NCBI GenBank assembly: GCA_023634235.1
Contig: JAMKCF010000022.1
Coordinates: 4,394,541 to 4,458,540 of the forward strand
Length of the DNA: 64,000 nucleotides
Source of the DNA: Pisaster brevispinus
Taxonomy: Eukaryota > Echinodermata > Asteroidea > Forcipulatida > Asteriidae
Direction of reading: 5' to 3'
Shown here piece after piece: positions 48,835 through 61,567 of the stretch (position 1 is the first letter of the stretch; each line of letters starts with the position of its first letter). The translations under genes and the position numbers were made by a program. A model generated the notes under the pieces. The model was not told the origin of the DNA. It saw nothing but the letters and a program-made list of their open reading frames with translations, and searched no databases.

Positions 48835-50537
48835 CTAGACACTAAGTGTTTGTGAACAAACACAAAGCTGTTCCGTTTAGTTGTATTTTGATTAATTGAT
48901 CCAGACATTTAAAGTGAGCCTAAGTTCGAGATTGAACGATATGGTTCCATTTCCGGTTGACCCGGAAAGGTCAACATGTGGTTACGGTAACCCAAGGCTT
49001 ATCTTCAATGCTCAAAGGGTTTATAACTGGAAAAAAGAAAATCGGCTGTTGTTCTTGAGATATGGTCCCACTTCCGGTTGACCTAGAAGTAAGGTCAACA
49101 TTGGGTCACGGTAGAACAAGGCTAATCTTCAATGCTCAAAGACTCTATCACTGAAAAAAAATGAAAATGGGTTGTGTAATTCTTGAGTAATGATCCCACT
49201 TCCGGTTGACCCCTAGTAAAGGTCAACATGGGGTCATGGTTACCCAAGGCTGATCTTTGGTGCCCAAGGAGTCTATAACTGAAAAAAGTTTGAAAATCGG
49301 TTGTGTAGTTCTTGAGATATGGTCTCACTTCCGGTTGACCCGGAAGTAAAGGTCAACATGGGGTCATGGTTACCCAAGGCTGATCTTTGGTGCCCAAGGA
49401 GTCTATCACTGTAACAAGTTTGAAAATCGGTTGTGTAGTTCTTGAGATATGGTCCCACTTCTGGTTGACCCCTAAGTAAAGGTCAACATTGGGTCACGGT
49501 TTCCCAAAGCTAATCTCCAATGCCCAAGGAGTCTATAACTGAAAAATGTTTGAAAATCGGTTGTGTAGTTCTTGAGATATGGTCCCACTTCCGGTTGACC
49601 CCTAAATAAAGGTCAACATTGGGTCACGTTTTCCCAAAGCTAATCTCCAATGCCCAAGGAGTCTATAACTGATAAAAGTTTGAAAATCGGCTGTGTACTT
49701 CTTGAGATATGGTGCTGCAAAGATTAACTAGTTAAATATTCAAATGTAGCGCCCGGGACAAAATCTTCGAGCGCCCTGGGCAACAGAATCACGACGTACA
49801 TGTACACATGCACAAGCCACCGTTTCAATACGCTATAGATCGATATTTTTGTATAAATAGTGTGCAGCGACTGGTACCCAAAAGTCGGCTATTTCGTTAC
49901 GGCATTTCGCGTGCATTTTTCTCTGTGTCGCAGGGCATCCTGACTACATTTTTAGTCGATGAACGGAACCTTGTCTCCAAGCCATTGGTGTCCGATTTGT
50001 CACTGAATCGTTAATTATCGTGGAAATTGTTCTACTTTGATAAGTTTTAATGACCAGGAACATCTCTTATTAAAAGCAATTAACTTTTCAAAACAGTTTA
50101 TGTAATTTAGGAAACTAATTCGTAATTTTAATTGAAAATATCGTGTTTTTGACTGTCAAAACATTTGTCCTTTCAGCGCCAAGTGTTTTGTACACAGAAC
50201 AAAAACGCGCAAACAAATGACGTCATTGATGACGTTTTATGAATTGTTTGCCACGCTGCGTAGCTTCATAATAAGACGAGTCTATATTTGAAAACAGTTT
50301 GAGGATCAGACATATACTTCTTGAGATATGGTTGGAACAAGATTGCCTAATTAAATATTCATGTCATTATAACTCAGCTAATTAATGAAGAACTTGAACA
50401 ATTTTACTCTTAGCATAATTTCATGTTCTAAGCTTCAATTTGATGTAAGATCTGAATCTCCCATATCTATTATTTTAGAGCTTAGGTTCGTACAAAATCG
50501 TGTACAAAAGCTATGGCAATTTTGACAGGAACAAAGA
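48835..50537 (-). repeat. Family A unit 19 (1703 bp, 6 monomers)
   Basis: Array at 48943-49711, core from 49712, 68-codon frame at 49808-50014 with Lys for Arg near residue 25. The first monomer lacks the GTAAA between GGAA and GGTCAAC. Its left part resembles units 7 and 8, whereas its core and right arm resemble the common type. Confidence 0.86.
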
Positions 50538-50541
50538 ATAA

Positions 50542-52253
50542 CTAGACACTAAGTGTTTGTGAACAAACACAAAGCTGTTCCGTTTTGTTGTGCTTTGATT
50601 AATTGATCCAGACATTTAAAGTGAGCCTAAGTTCAAGATTGAACGATATGGTTCCATTTCCGGTTGACCCGGAATTAAAGGTCAACATGGGGTTACGGTA
50701 ACCCAAGGCTTATCTTCAATGCTCAAAGGGTTTATAACTGAAAACAAAGAAAATTGGCTAAGTAATTATTGAGATATAGGCCCACTTCCAGTTGACCCGG
50801 AAGTAAAGGTCAACATGGGGTCAGGGTTACCCAAGTTCAATCTTTAATGCTCAAAGGATCTATTACTGAAAAGAAATTGAAAATCGGTTGTGTAGTTCTT
50901 GAGATATGGTCCCACTTCCGGTTGACCACTAGTAAAGGTCAACATGGGGTCATGGTTACCCAAGGCTGATCTTTGGTGCCCAAGGAGTCTATAACTGAAA
51001 AAAGTTTGAAAATCGGTTGTGTAGTTCTTAAGATATGGTCTCACTTCCGGTTGACCTGGAAGTAAAGGTCAACATGGGGTCATGGTTACCCAAGGCTGAT
51101 CTTTGGTGCCCAAGGAGTCTATAACTGAAAACAGTTTGAAAATCGGTTGTGTAGTTCTTGAGATATGGTCCCACTTCTGGTTGACCCCTAAGTAAAGGTC
51201 AACATTGGGTCACGGTTTCCCAAAGCTAATCTCCAATGCCCAAGGAGTCTATAACTGAAAAATGTTTGAAAATCGGTTGTGTAGTTCTTGAGATATGGTC
51301 CCACTTCCGGTTGATCCCTAAATAAAGGTCAACATTGGGTCACGTTTTCCCAAAGCTAATCTCCAATGCCCAAGGAGTCTATAACTGATAACAGTTTGAA
51401 AATCGGCTGTGTACTTCTTGAGATATGGTGCTGCAAAGATTAACTAGTTAAATATTCAAATGTAGCGCCCGGGACAAAATCGTCGAGCGCCCTGGGCAAC
51501 AGAATCACGACGTACATGTACACATGCACAAGCCACCGTTTCAATACGCTATAGATCGATATTTTTGTATATATAGTGTGCAGCGACTGGTACCCAGAAG
51601 TCGGCTATTTCGTTACGGCATTTCGCGTGCATTTTTCTCTGTGTCGCAGGGCATCCTGACTACATTTTTTGTCGATGAACGGAACCTTGTCTCCAAGCCA
51701 TTGGTGTCCGATTTGTCACTGAATCGTTAATTATCGTGGAAATTGTTCTACTTTGATTAGTTTTAATGACCAGGAACATCTCTTATTAAAAGCAATTAAC
51801 TTTTCAAAACAGTTTATGTAATTTAGGAAACTAATTCGTAATTTTAATTGAAAATATCGTGTTTTTGACTGTCAAAACATTTGCCCTTTCAGCGCCAAGT
51901 GTTTTGTACACAGAACAAAAACGCGCCAACAAATGACGTCATTGATGACGTTTTATGAATTTTTTGCCACGCTACAGAGCTACATAATAAGACGAGTCTA
52001 TATTTGAAAACAGTTTGAGGATCAGACATATACTTCTTGAGATATGGTGGGAACAAGATTGCCTAATTAAATATTCATGTCATTATAACTCAGCTAATTA
52101 ATGAAGAACTTGAACAATTTTACTCTTAGCATAATTTCATGTTCTAAGCTTCAATTTGATGTATGATCTGAATCTCCCATATTTATTATTTTAGAGCTTA
52201 GGTTCGTACAAAATCGTGTACAAAAGCTATGGCAATTTTGACAGAAACAAAGA
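50542..52253 (-). repeat. Family A unit 20 (1712 bp, sister of unit 9)
   Basis: Array at 50650-51428 (six times 129 bp), 68-codon frame at 51524-51730. It shares the marker variants of unit 9 (CTATTACTG, CTTAAGATATGG, GTTGATCCCTAAA, TATATATAG) and its exact length. Confidence 0.88.
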
Positions 52254-52278
52254 ATAATAATAATAATAATAATAATAA

Positions 52279-53980
52279 CTAGACACTAAGTGTTTGTGAA
52301 CAAACACAAAGCTGTTCCGTTTTGTTGTGCTTTGATTAATTGATCCAGACATTTAAAGTGAGCCTAAGTTCAAGATTGAACGATATGGTTCCATTTCCGG
52401 TTGACCCGGAATTAAAGGTCAACATGGGGTTACGGTAACCCAAGGCTTATCTTCAATGCTCAAAGGGTTATAACTGAAAACAAAGAAAATTGGCTAAGTA
52501 ATTATTGAGATATAGGCCCACTTCCAGTTGACCCGGAAGTAAAGGTCAACATGGGGTCAGGGTTACCCAAGTTCAATATTTAATGCTCAAAGGATCTATA
52601 ACTGAAAAGAAATTTAAAATCGGTTGTGTAGTTCTTGAGATATGGTCCCACTTCCGGTTGACCCCTAGTAAAGGTCAACATGGGGTCATGGTTACCCAAG
52701 GCTGATCTTTGGTGCCCAAGGAGTCTATAACTGAAAAAAGTTTGAAAATCGGTTGTGTAGTTCTTGAGATATGGTCTTACTTCCGGTTGACCCGGAAGTA
52801 AAGGTCAACATGGGGTCATGGTTACCCAAGGCTGATCTTTGGTGCCCAAGGAGTCTATAACTGAAAAAAGTTTGAAAATCGGTTGTGTAGTTCTTGAGAT
52901 ATGGTCCCACTTCCGGTTGACCCCTAGTAAAGGTCAACATGGGGTCACGGTTTCCCAAAGCTAATCTCCAATGCCCAAGGAGTCTATAACTGAAAAATGT
53001 TTGAAAATCGGTTGTGTAGTTCTTGAGATATGGTCCCACTTCCGGTTGACCCCTAAATAAAGGTCAACATTGGGTCACGTTTTCCCAAAGCTAATCTCCA
53101 ATGCCCAAGGAGTCTATAACTGATAAAAGTTTGAAAATCGGCTGTGTACTTCTTGAGATATGGTGCTGCAAAGATTAACTAGTTAAATATTCAAATGTGG
53201 CGCCCGGACTAAATCGTCGAGCGCCCTGGGCAACAGAATCACGACGTACATGTACACATGCACAAGCCACCGTTTCAATACGCGATATTTTTGTATAATA
53301 GTGTGCAGCGACTGGTACCCAGAAGTCGGCTATTTCGTTACGGCATTTCGCGTGCATTTTTCTCTGTGTCGCAGGGCATCCTGACTACATTTTTAGTCGA
53401 TGAACGGAACCTTGTCTCCAAGCCATTGGTGTCCGATTTGTCACTGAATCGTTAATTATCGTGGAAATTGTTCTACTTTGATTAGTTTTAATGACCAGGA
53501 ACATCTCTTATTAAAAGCAATTAACTTTTCAAAACAGTTTATGTAATTTAGGAAACTAATTCGTAATTTTAATTGAAAATATCGTGTTTTTGACTGTCAA
53601 AACATTTGCCTTTTCAGCGCCAAGTGTTTTGTACACAGAACAAAAACGCGCCAACAAATGACGTCATTGATGACGTTTTATGATTTTTTTTTGCCACGCT
53701 ACAGAGCTACATAATAAGACGAGTCTATATTTGAAAACAGTTTGAGGATCAGACATATACTTCTTGAGATATGGTGGGAACAAGATTGCCTAATTAAATA
53801 TTCATGTCATTATAACTCAGCTAATTAATGAAGAACTTGAACAATTTTACTCTTAGCATACTTTCATGTTCTAAGCTTCAATTTGATGTAAGATCTGAAT
53901 CTCCCATATTTATTATTTTAAAGCTTAGGTTCGTACAAAATCGTGTACAAAAGCTATGGCAATTTTGACAGAAACAAAGA
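52279..53980 (-). repeat. Family A unit 21 (1702 bp, sister of unit 2)
   Basis: Array at 52387-53162. It has the unit 2 markers GGTCTTAC, GACTAAATC and CGCGATATTTTT, plus private changes GTGGCGCCCGGAC (one G lost) and TATAATAG in the TATA-like box. Confidence 0.88.
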
Positions 53981-53993
53981 ATAATAATAATAA

Positions 53994-56093
53994 CTAGACA
54001 CTAAGTGTTTGTGAACAAACACAAAGCTGTTCCGTTTTGTTGTGCTTTGATTAATTGATCCAGACCTTTAAAGTGAGCCTAAGTTCAAGATTGAACGATA
54101 TGGTTTCATTTCCGGTTGACCCGGAATTAAAGGTCAACATGGGGTTACGGTAACCTAAGGCTTATATTCAATGCTCAAAGGGTTTATAACTGAAAACAAA
54201 GAAAATTGGCTAAGTAATTATTGAGATATAGGCCCACTTCCAGTTGACCCGGAAGTAAAGGTCAACATGGGGTCAGTGTTACCCAAGTTCAATCTTTAAT
54301 GCTCAAAGGATCTATAACTGAAAAGAAATTGAAAATTGGTTGTGTAGTTCTTGAGATATGGTCCCACTTCCGGTTGACCCCTAGTAAAGGACAACATTGG
54401 GTCATGGTTACCCAAGGCTGATCTTTGGTGCCCAATGAGTCTATAACTGAAAAAAGTTTGAAAATCGGTTGTGTAGTTCTTGAGATATGGTCCCACTTCC
54501 GGTTGACCCCTAGTAAAGGTCAACATTGGGTCACGATTTCCCAAAACTAATCTGAAATGCCCAAGGAGTCTATAACTGAAAAAAGTTTGAAAATCGGTTG
54601 TGTAGTTCTTGAGATATGGTCTCACTTCCGGTTGACGCGGAAGTAAAGGTCAACATGGGGTCATGGTTACCCAAGGTTGATCTTTAGTGCCCAAATAGTC
54701 TATAACTGAAAAAAGTTTGAAAATCGGTCGTGTAGTTCTTGAGATATGGTCCCACTTCCGGTTGACCCCTAGTAAAGGTCAACAATGGGTCACGATTTCC
54801 CAAAACTTATCTCATATGCCCAAGGAGTCTATAACTGAGAAAAGTTTGAAAATCGGTTGTGTAGTTCTTCAGATACGGTCTCACTTCCGGTTGACCCAGA
54901 AGTAAAGGTCAACGTGGGGTCACGGTTACCCAAGGCTGATCGCCAGTGCCCAAGGAGTCTATCACTGTAACAAGTTTGAAAATCGGTTGTGTAGTTCTTG
55001 AGATATGGTCCCACTTCCTGTTGACCCCTAAGTAAAGGTCAACATTGGGTCACGGTTTCCCAAAGCTAATCTCCAATGCCCAAGGAGTCTATAACTGAAA
55101 AATGTTTGAAAATCGGTTGTGTAGTTCTTGAGATATGGTCCCACTTCCGGTTGATCCCTAAATAAAGGTCAACATTGGGTCACGTTTTCCCAAAGCTAAT
55201 CTCCAATGCCCAAGGAGTCTATAACTGATAAAAGTTTGAAAATCGGCTGTGTACTTCTTGAGATATGGTGCTGCAAAGATTAACTAGTTAAATATTCAAA
55301 TGTGGCGCCCGGGACAAAATCGTCGAGCGCCCTGGGCAACAGAATCACGACGTACATGTACACATGCACAAGCCACCGTTTCAATACGCTATAGATCGAT
55401 ATTTTTGTATATATAGTGTGCAGCGACTGGTACCCAGAAGTCGGCTATTTCGTTACGGCATTTCGCGTGCATTTTTCTCTGTGTCGCAGGGCATCCTGAC
55501 TACATTTTTAGTCGATGAACGGAACCTTGTCTCCAAGCCATTGGTGTCCGATTTGTCACTGAATCGTTAATTATCGTGGAAATTGTTCTACTTTGATTAG
55601 TTTTAATGACCAGGAACATCTCTTATTAAAAGCAATTAACTTTTCAAAACAGTTTATGTAATTTAGGAAACTAATTCGTAATTTTAATTGAAAATATCGT
55701 GTTTTTGACTGTCAAAACATTTGCCCTTTCAGCGCCAAGTGTTTTGTACACAGAACAAAAACGCGCCAACAAATGACGTCATTGATGACGTTTTATGAAT
55801 TTTTTGCCACGCTACAGAGCTACATAATAAGACGAGTCTATATTTGAAAACAGTTTGAGGATCAGACATATACTTCTTGAGATATGGTGGGAACAAGATT
55901 GCCTAATTAAATATTCATGTAATTATAACTCAGCTAATTAATGAAGAACTTGAACAATTTTACTCTTAGCATAATTTCATGTTCTAAGCTTCAATTTGAT
56001 GTATGATCTGAATCTCCCATATTTATTATTTTAGAGCTTAGGTTCGTACAAAATCGTGTACAAAAGCTATGGCAATTTTGACAGAAACAAAGA
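53994..56093 (-). repeat. Family A unit 22 (2100 bp, 9 monomers)
   Basis: Array at 54102-55268, nine times 129 bp, among the most diverged monomers of the A family (for example CTGAAATGCCC, GATCGCCAGTGCCC, TTCAGATACGG). The core has GTGGCGCCCGGG and TATATATAG. The unit right terminus is joined to unit 23 by ATAA only. Confidence 0.86.
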
Positions 56094-56097
56094 ATAA

Positions 56098-58058
56098 CTA
56101 GACACTAAGTGTTTGTGAACAAACACAAAGCTGTTCCGATTTGTTGTGCTTTGATTCAATGATCCAGACATTGAAAGTAAGCCTAAGTTCAAGATTGAAC
56201 GATATGGTTCCACTTCCGGTTGAGCCGGAAGTAAAGGTCAACATTGGTCACGATTTCCCAAAACTAATCTCCAATGCCCAAGGAGCCTATAACTGAAAAA
56301 AGTTTGAAAATCGGTTGTTTAGTTCTTGAGATATGGTCTCACTTCCAGTTGACCTGGAAGTAAAGTCAAAATGGGGTCATGGTTACCTAAGGCTGATCTT
56401 TAGTGTCCAAAGAGTCTATAACTGAAAAAAGTTTGAAAATCGGTTGTGTAGTTCTTGAGATATGGTCCCACTTCCGGTTGACCCCTAGTAAAGGTCAACA
56501 TGGGGTCATGGTTACCCAAGGCTGATCTTTGGTGCCCAAGGAGTCTATAACTGCAAACAGTTTGAAAATCGGTTGTGTAGTTCTTGAGATATGGTCTCAC
56601 TTCCGGTTGACCCGGAAGTAAAGGTCAACATGGGGTCATGGTTACCCAAGGCTGATCTTTGGTGCCCAAGGAGTCTATAACTGAAAAAAAATTGAAAATC
56701 GGTTGTGTAGTTCTTGAGATATGGTCCCACTTCTGGTTGACCCCTAAGTAAAGGTCAACATTGGGTCACGGTTTCCCAAAGCTAATCTCCAATGCCCAAG
56801 GAGTCTATAACTGAAAAATGTTTGAAAATCGGTTGTGTAGTTCTTGAGATATGGTCCCACTTCCGGTTGACCCCTAAATAAAGGTCAACATTGGGTCACG
56901 TTTTCCCAAAGCTAATCTCCAATGCCCAAGGAGTCTATAACTGATAAAAGTTTGAAAATCGGCTGTGTACTTCTTGAGATATGGTGCTGCGGAAGTTAAG
57001 GTCAACGTGGGGTCACGGTTACCCAAGGCTGATCTTCAGTGCCCAAGGAGTCTTATAACAGTAAAAAGTTTGAAAATCGGTTGTGTAGTTTTTGAGATAT
57101 GGTCCCACTTCCGGTTGACCCCTAAGTAAAGGTCAACATTGGGTCACGGTTTTCCAAAGCTAATCTCCAATGCCCAAGGAGTCTATAACTGATAAAAGTT
57201 TGAAAATCGGCTGTGTACTTCTTGAGATATGGTGCTGCAAAGATTAACTAGTTAAATATTCAAATGTAGCGCCCGGGACAAAATCGTCGAGCGCCCTGGG
57301 CAACAGAATCACGACGTACATGTACACATGCACAAGCCACCGTTTCAATACGCTATAGATCGATATTTTTGTATATAATAGTGTGCAGCGACTGGTACCC
57401 AGAAGTCGGCTATTTCGTTACGGCATTTCGCGTGCATTTTTCTCTGTGTCGCAGGGCATCCTGACTACATTTTTAGTCGATGAACGGAACCTTGTCTCCA
57501 AGCCATTGGTGTCCGATTTGTCACTGAATCGTTAATTATCGTGGAAATTGTTCTACTTTGATTAGTTTTAATGACCAGGAACATCTCTTATTAAAAGCAA
57601 TTTACTTTTCAAAACAGTTTATGTAATTTAGGAAAATAATTCGTAATTTTAATTGAAAATATCGTGTTTTTGACTGTCAAAACATTTGCCCTTTCAGCGC
57701 CAAGTGTTTTGTACACAGAACAAAAACGCGCCAACAAATGACGTCATTGATGACGTTTTATGAATTTTTCGCCACGCTACAGAGCTACATAATAAGACGA
57801 GTCTATATTTGAAAACAGTTTGAGGATCAGACATATACTTCTTGAGATATGGTGGGAACAAGATTGCCTAATTAAATATTCATGTCATTATAACTCAGCT
57901 AATTAATGAAGAACTTGAAAAATTTTACTCTTAGCATAATTTCATGTTCTAAGCTTCAATTTGATGTAAGATCTGAATCTCCCATATCTATTATTTTAGA
58001 GCTTAGGTTCGTACAAAATCGTGTACAAAAGCTATGGCAATTTTGGCAGAAACAAAGA
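56098..58058 (-). repeat. Family A unit 23 with internal fusion (1961 bp)
   Basis: Six monomers (56206-56985) run into the start of a core, GTGCTGC, which breaks off at 56990 and continues as monomer sequence GGAAGTTAAGG for about two more monomers. A full core then starts at 57232. The TATA-like box is TATATAATAG and the 68-codon frame is broken. The left end has the variant GATTCAATGATCC shared with unit 24. Confidence 0.86.
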
Positions 58059-58071
58059 ATAATAATAATAA

Positions 58072-59786
58072 CTAGACACTAAGTGTTTGTGAACAAACAC
58101 AAAGCTGTTCCGATTCGTTGTGCTTTGATTCAATGATCCAGACATTGAAAGTAAGCCTAAGTTCAAGATTGAACGATATGGTTCCACTTCCGGTTGACTC
58201 AGAAGTAAAGGTCAACCTTGGTCACGATTTCCCAAAACTAATCTCCAATGCCCAAGGAGCCTATAACTGAAAACAGTTTGAAAATCGGTTGTTTAGTTCT
58301 TGAGATATGGTCTCACTTCCGGTTGACCTGGAAGTAAAGGTCAACATGGGGTCATGGTTACCTAAGGCTGATCTTTAGTGTCCAAAGAGTCTATAACTGA
58401 AAAAAAATTGAAAATCGGTTGTGTAGTTCTTGAGATATGGTCCCACTTCCGGTAGACCCGGAAGTAAAGGTCAACATGGGGTCACGGTTTCCCAAAACTA
58501 ATCTCCAATGCCCAAGGAGTCTATAACTGAAAAATGTTTGAAAATCGGTTGTGTAGTTCTTGAGATATGGTCTCACTTCCGGTAGACCCGGAAGTAAAGG
58601 TCAACATGGGGTCATGGTTACCTAAGGCTGATCGTTAGTGTCCAAAGAGTCTATAACTGAAAAAAGTTTGAAAATCGGTTGTGTAGTTCTTGAGATATGG
58701 TCCCACTTCCGGTTGACCCGGAAGTTAAGGTCAACGTGGGGTCACGGTTACCCAAGGCTGATCTTCAGTGCCCAAGGAGTCTTATAACTGTAAAAAGTTT
58801 GAAAATCGGTTGTGTAGTTTTTGAGATATGGTCCCACTTCCGGTTGACCCCTAAGTAAAGGTCAACATTGGGTCACGTTTTCCCAAAGCTAATCTCCAAT
58901 GCCCAAGGAGTCTATAACTGATAAAAGTTTGAAAATCGGCTGTGTACTTCTTGAGATACGGTGCTGCAAAGATTAACAAGTTAAATATTCAAATGTAGCG
59001 CCCGGGACAAAATCGTCGAGCGCCCTGGGCAACAGAATCACGACGTACATGTACACATGCACAAGCCACCGTTTCAATACGCTTTAGATCGATATTTTTG
59101 TATAAATAGTGTGCAGCGACTGGTACCCAGAAGTCGGCTATTTCGTTACGGCATTTCGCGTGCATTTTTCTCTGTGTCGCAGGGCATCCTGACTACATTT
59201 TTAGTCGATGAACGGAACCTTGTCTCCAAGCCATTGGTGTCCGATTTGTCACTGAATCGTTAATTTTCGTGGAAATTGTTCTACTTTGATTAGTTTTAAT
59301 GACCAGAAACATCTCTTATTAAAAGCAATTTACTTTTCAAAACAGTTTATGTAATTTAGGAAACTAATTCGTAATTTTAATTGAAAATATCGTGTTTTTG
59401 ACTGTCAAAACATTTGCCCTTTCAGCGCCAAGTGTTTTGTACACAGAACAAAAACGCGCCAACAAATGACGTCATTGATGACGTTTTATGAATTTTTTGC
59501 CACGCTACAGAGCTACATAATAAGAGGAGTCTATATTTGAAAACAGTTTGAGGATCAGACATATACTTATTGAGATATGGTGGGAACAAGATTGCCTAAT
59601 TAAATATTCATGTCATTATAACTCAGCTAATTAATGAAGAGCTTGAACAATTTTACTCTTAGCATAATTTCATGTTCTAAGCTTCAATTTGATGTATGAT
59701 CTGAATCTCCCATATTTATTATTTTAGAGCTTAGGTTCGTACAAAATCGTGTACAAAAGCTATGGCAATTTTGACAGAAACAAAGA
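58072..59786 (-). repeat. Family A unit 24 (1715 bp, 6 monomers)
   Basis: Array at 58180-58960 and 68-codon frame at 59057-59263 (Leu for Ile at residue 10). Two monomers carry GGTAGACCC in place of GGTTGACCC, which breaks the GTTGACC/GGTCAAC inverted pair. Confidence 0.86.
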
Positions 59787-59952
59787 ATAATAATAATAAT
59801 AATAATAATAAAAATAATAATCCCAAGAAAAACAAAACCTGTTCCGACTGCTAAGTCGGAACAGCTAATAATAATAATAATAAAAATAATAATCCCAAGA
59901 AAAACAAAACCTGTTCCGACTGCTAGGTCGGAACAGCTAATAATAATAATAA
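59787..59952. repeat. (TAA)n spacer with two hairpin elements
   Basis: Two 48-bp A-type elements, the first with CTAAGTCGG and the second with CTAGGTCGG on the loop side, separated and flanked by TAA repeats. Confidence 0.9.
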
Positions 59953-61405
59953 CTAGACACTAAGTGTTTGTGAACAAACACAAAGCTGTTCCGTTTTGTT
60001 GTGCTTTGATTAATTGATCCAGACATTTAAAGTGAGCCTAAGTTCAAGATTGAACGATATGGTTCCATTTCCGGTTGACCCGGAATTAAAGGTCAACATG
60101 GGGTCAGGGTTACCCAAGTTCAATCTTTAATGCTCAAAGGATCTATAACTGAAAAGAAATTGAAAATCGGTTTTGTAGTTCTTGAGATATGGTCCCACTT
60201 CCGGTTGACCCCTAGTAAAGGTCAACATGGGGTCATGGTTACCTAAGGCTGATCTTTGGTGCCCAAGGAGTCTATAACTGAAAAAAAGTTTGAAAATCGG
60301 TTGTGTAGTTCTTGAGATATGGTCTCACTTCCGGTTGACCCGGAAGTAAAGGTCAACATGGGGTCATGGTTACCCAAGGCTGATCTTTGGTGCCCAAGGA
60401 GTCTATAACTGAAAAAAGTTTGAAAATCGGTTGTGTAGTTCTTGAGATATGGTCCCACTTCTGGTTGACCCCTAAGTAAAGGTCAACATTGGGTCACGGT
60501 TTCCCAAAGCTAATCTCTAATGCCCAAGGAGTCTATAACTGAAAAATGTTTGAAAATCGGCTGTGTACTTCTTGAGATATGGTGCTGCAAAGATTAACTA
60601 GATAAATATTCAAATGTAGCGCCCGGGACAAAATCGTCGAGCGCCCTGGGCAACAGAATCACGACGTACATGTACACATGCACAAGCCACCGTTTCAATA
60701 CGCTATAGATCGATATTTTTGTATAAATAGTGTGCAGCGACTGGTACCCAGAAGTCGGCTATTTCGTTACGGCATTTCGCGTGCATTTTTCTCTGTGTCG
60801 CAGGGCATCCTGACTACTTTTTTAGTCGATGAACGGAACCTTGTCTCCAAGCCATTGGTGTCCGATTTGTCACTGAATCGTTAATTATCGTGGAAATTGT
60901 TCTACTTTGATTAGTTTTAATGACCAGGAACATCTCTTATTAAAAGCAATTAACTTTTCAAAACAGTTTATGTAATTTAGGAAACTAATTCGTAATTTTA
61001 ATTGAAAATATCGTGTTTTTGACTGTCAAAACATTTGCCCTTTCAGCGCCAAGTGTTTTGTACACAGAGCAAAAACGCGCCAACAAATGACGTCATTGAT
61101 GACGTTTTATGAATTTTTTGCCACGCTACAGAGCTACATAATAAGACGAGTCTATATTTGAAAACAGTTTGAGGATCAGACATATACTTCTTGAGATATG
61201 GTGGGAACAAGATTGCCTAATTAAATATTCATGTCATTATAACTCAGCTAATTAATGAAGAACTTGAACAATTTTACTCTTAGCATAATTTCATGTTCTA
61301 AGCTTCAATTTGATGTAAGATCTGAATCTCCCATATCTATTATTTTAGAGCTTAGGTTCGTACAAAATCGTGTACAAAAGCTATGGCAATTTTGACAGAA
61401 ACAAA

Positions 61406-61407
<2 letters not shown>
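59953..61407 (-). repeat. Family A unit 25 (1455 bp, 4 monomers)
   Basis: The shortest complete unit. Array at 60061-60581 (four times 129 bp), 68-codon frame at 60678-60884. The junction GAAAAATGTTTGAAAATCGG leads straight into the CTGTGTACTTC of the last monomer, which shows where one monomer was lost relative to unit 26. Confidence 0.88.
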
Positions 61408-61444
<37 letters not shown>

Positions 61445-61567
61445 TAATAATCCCAAGAAAAACAAAACCTGTTCCGACTGCTAGGTCGGAACAGCTAATA
61501 AAAATAATAATCCCAAGAAAAACAAATCCTGTTCCGACTGCTAAGTCGGAACAGCTAATAATAATAA
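61408..61567. repeat. (TAA)n spacer with two hairpin elements
   Basis: Two 48-bp A-type elements; the second has AACAAATCCTG in place of AACAAAACCTG. Arms are unchanged. Confidence 0.9.
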
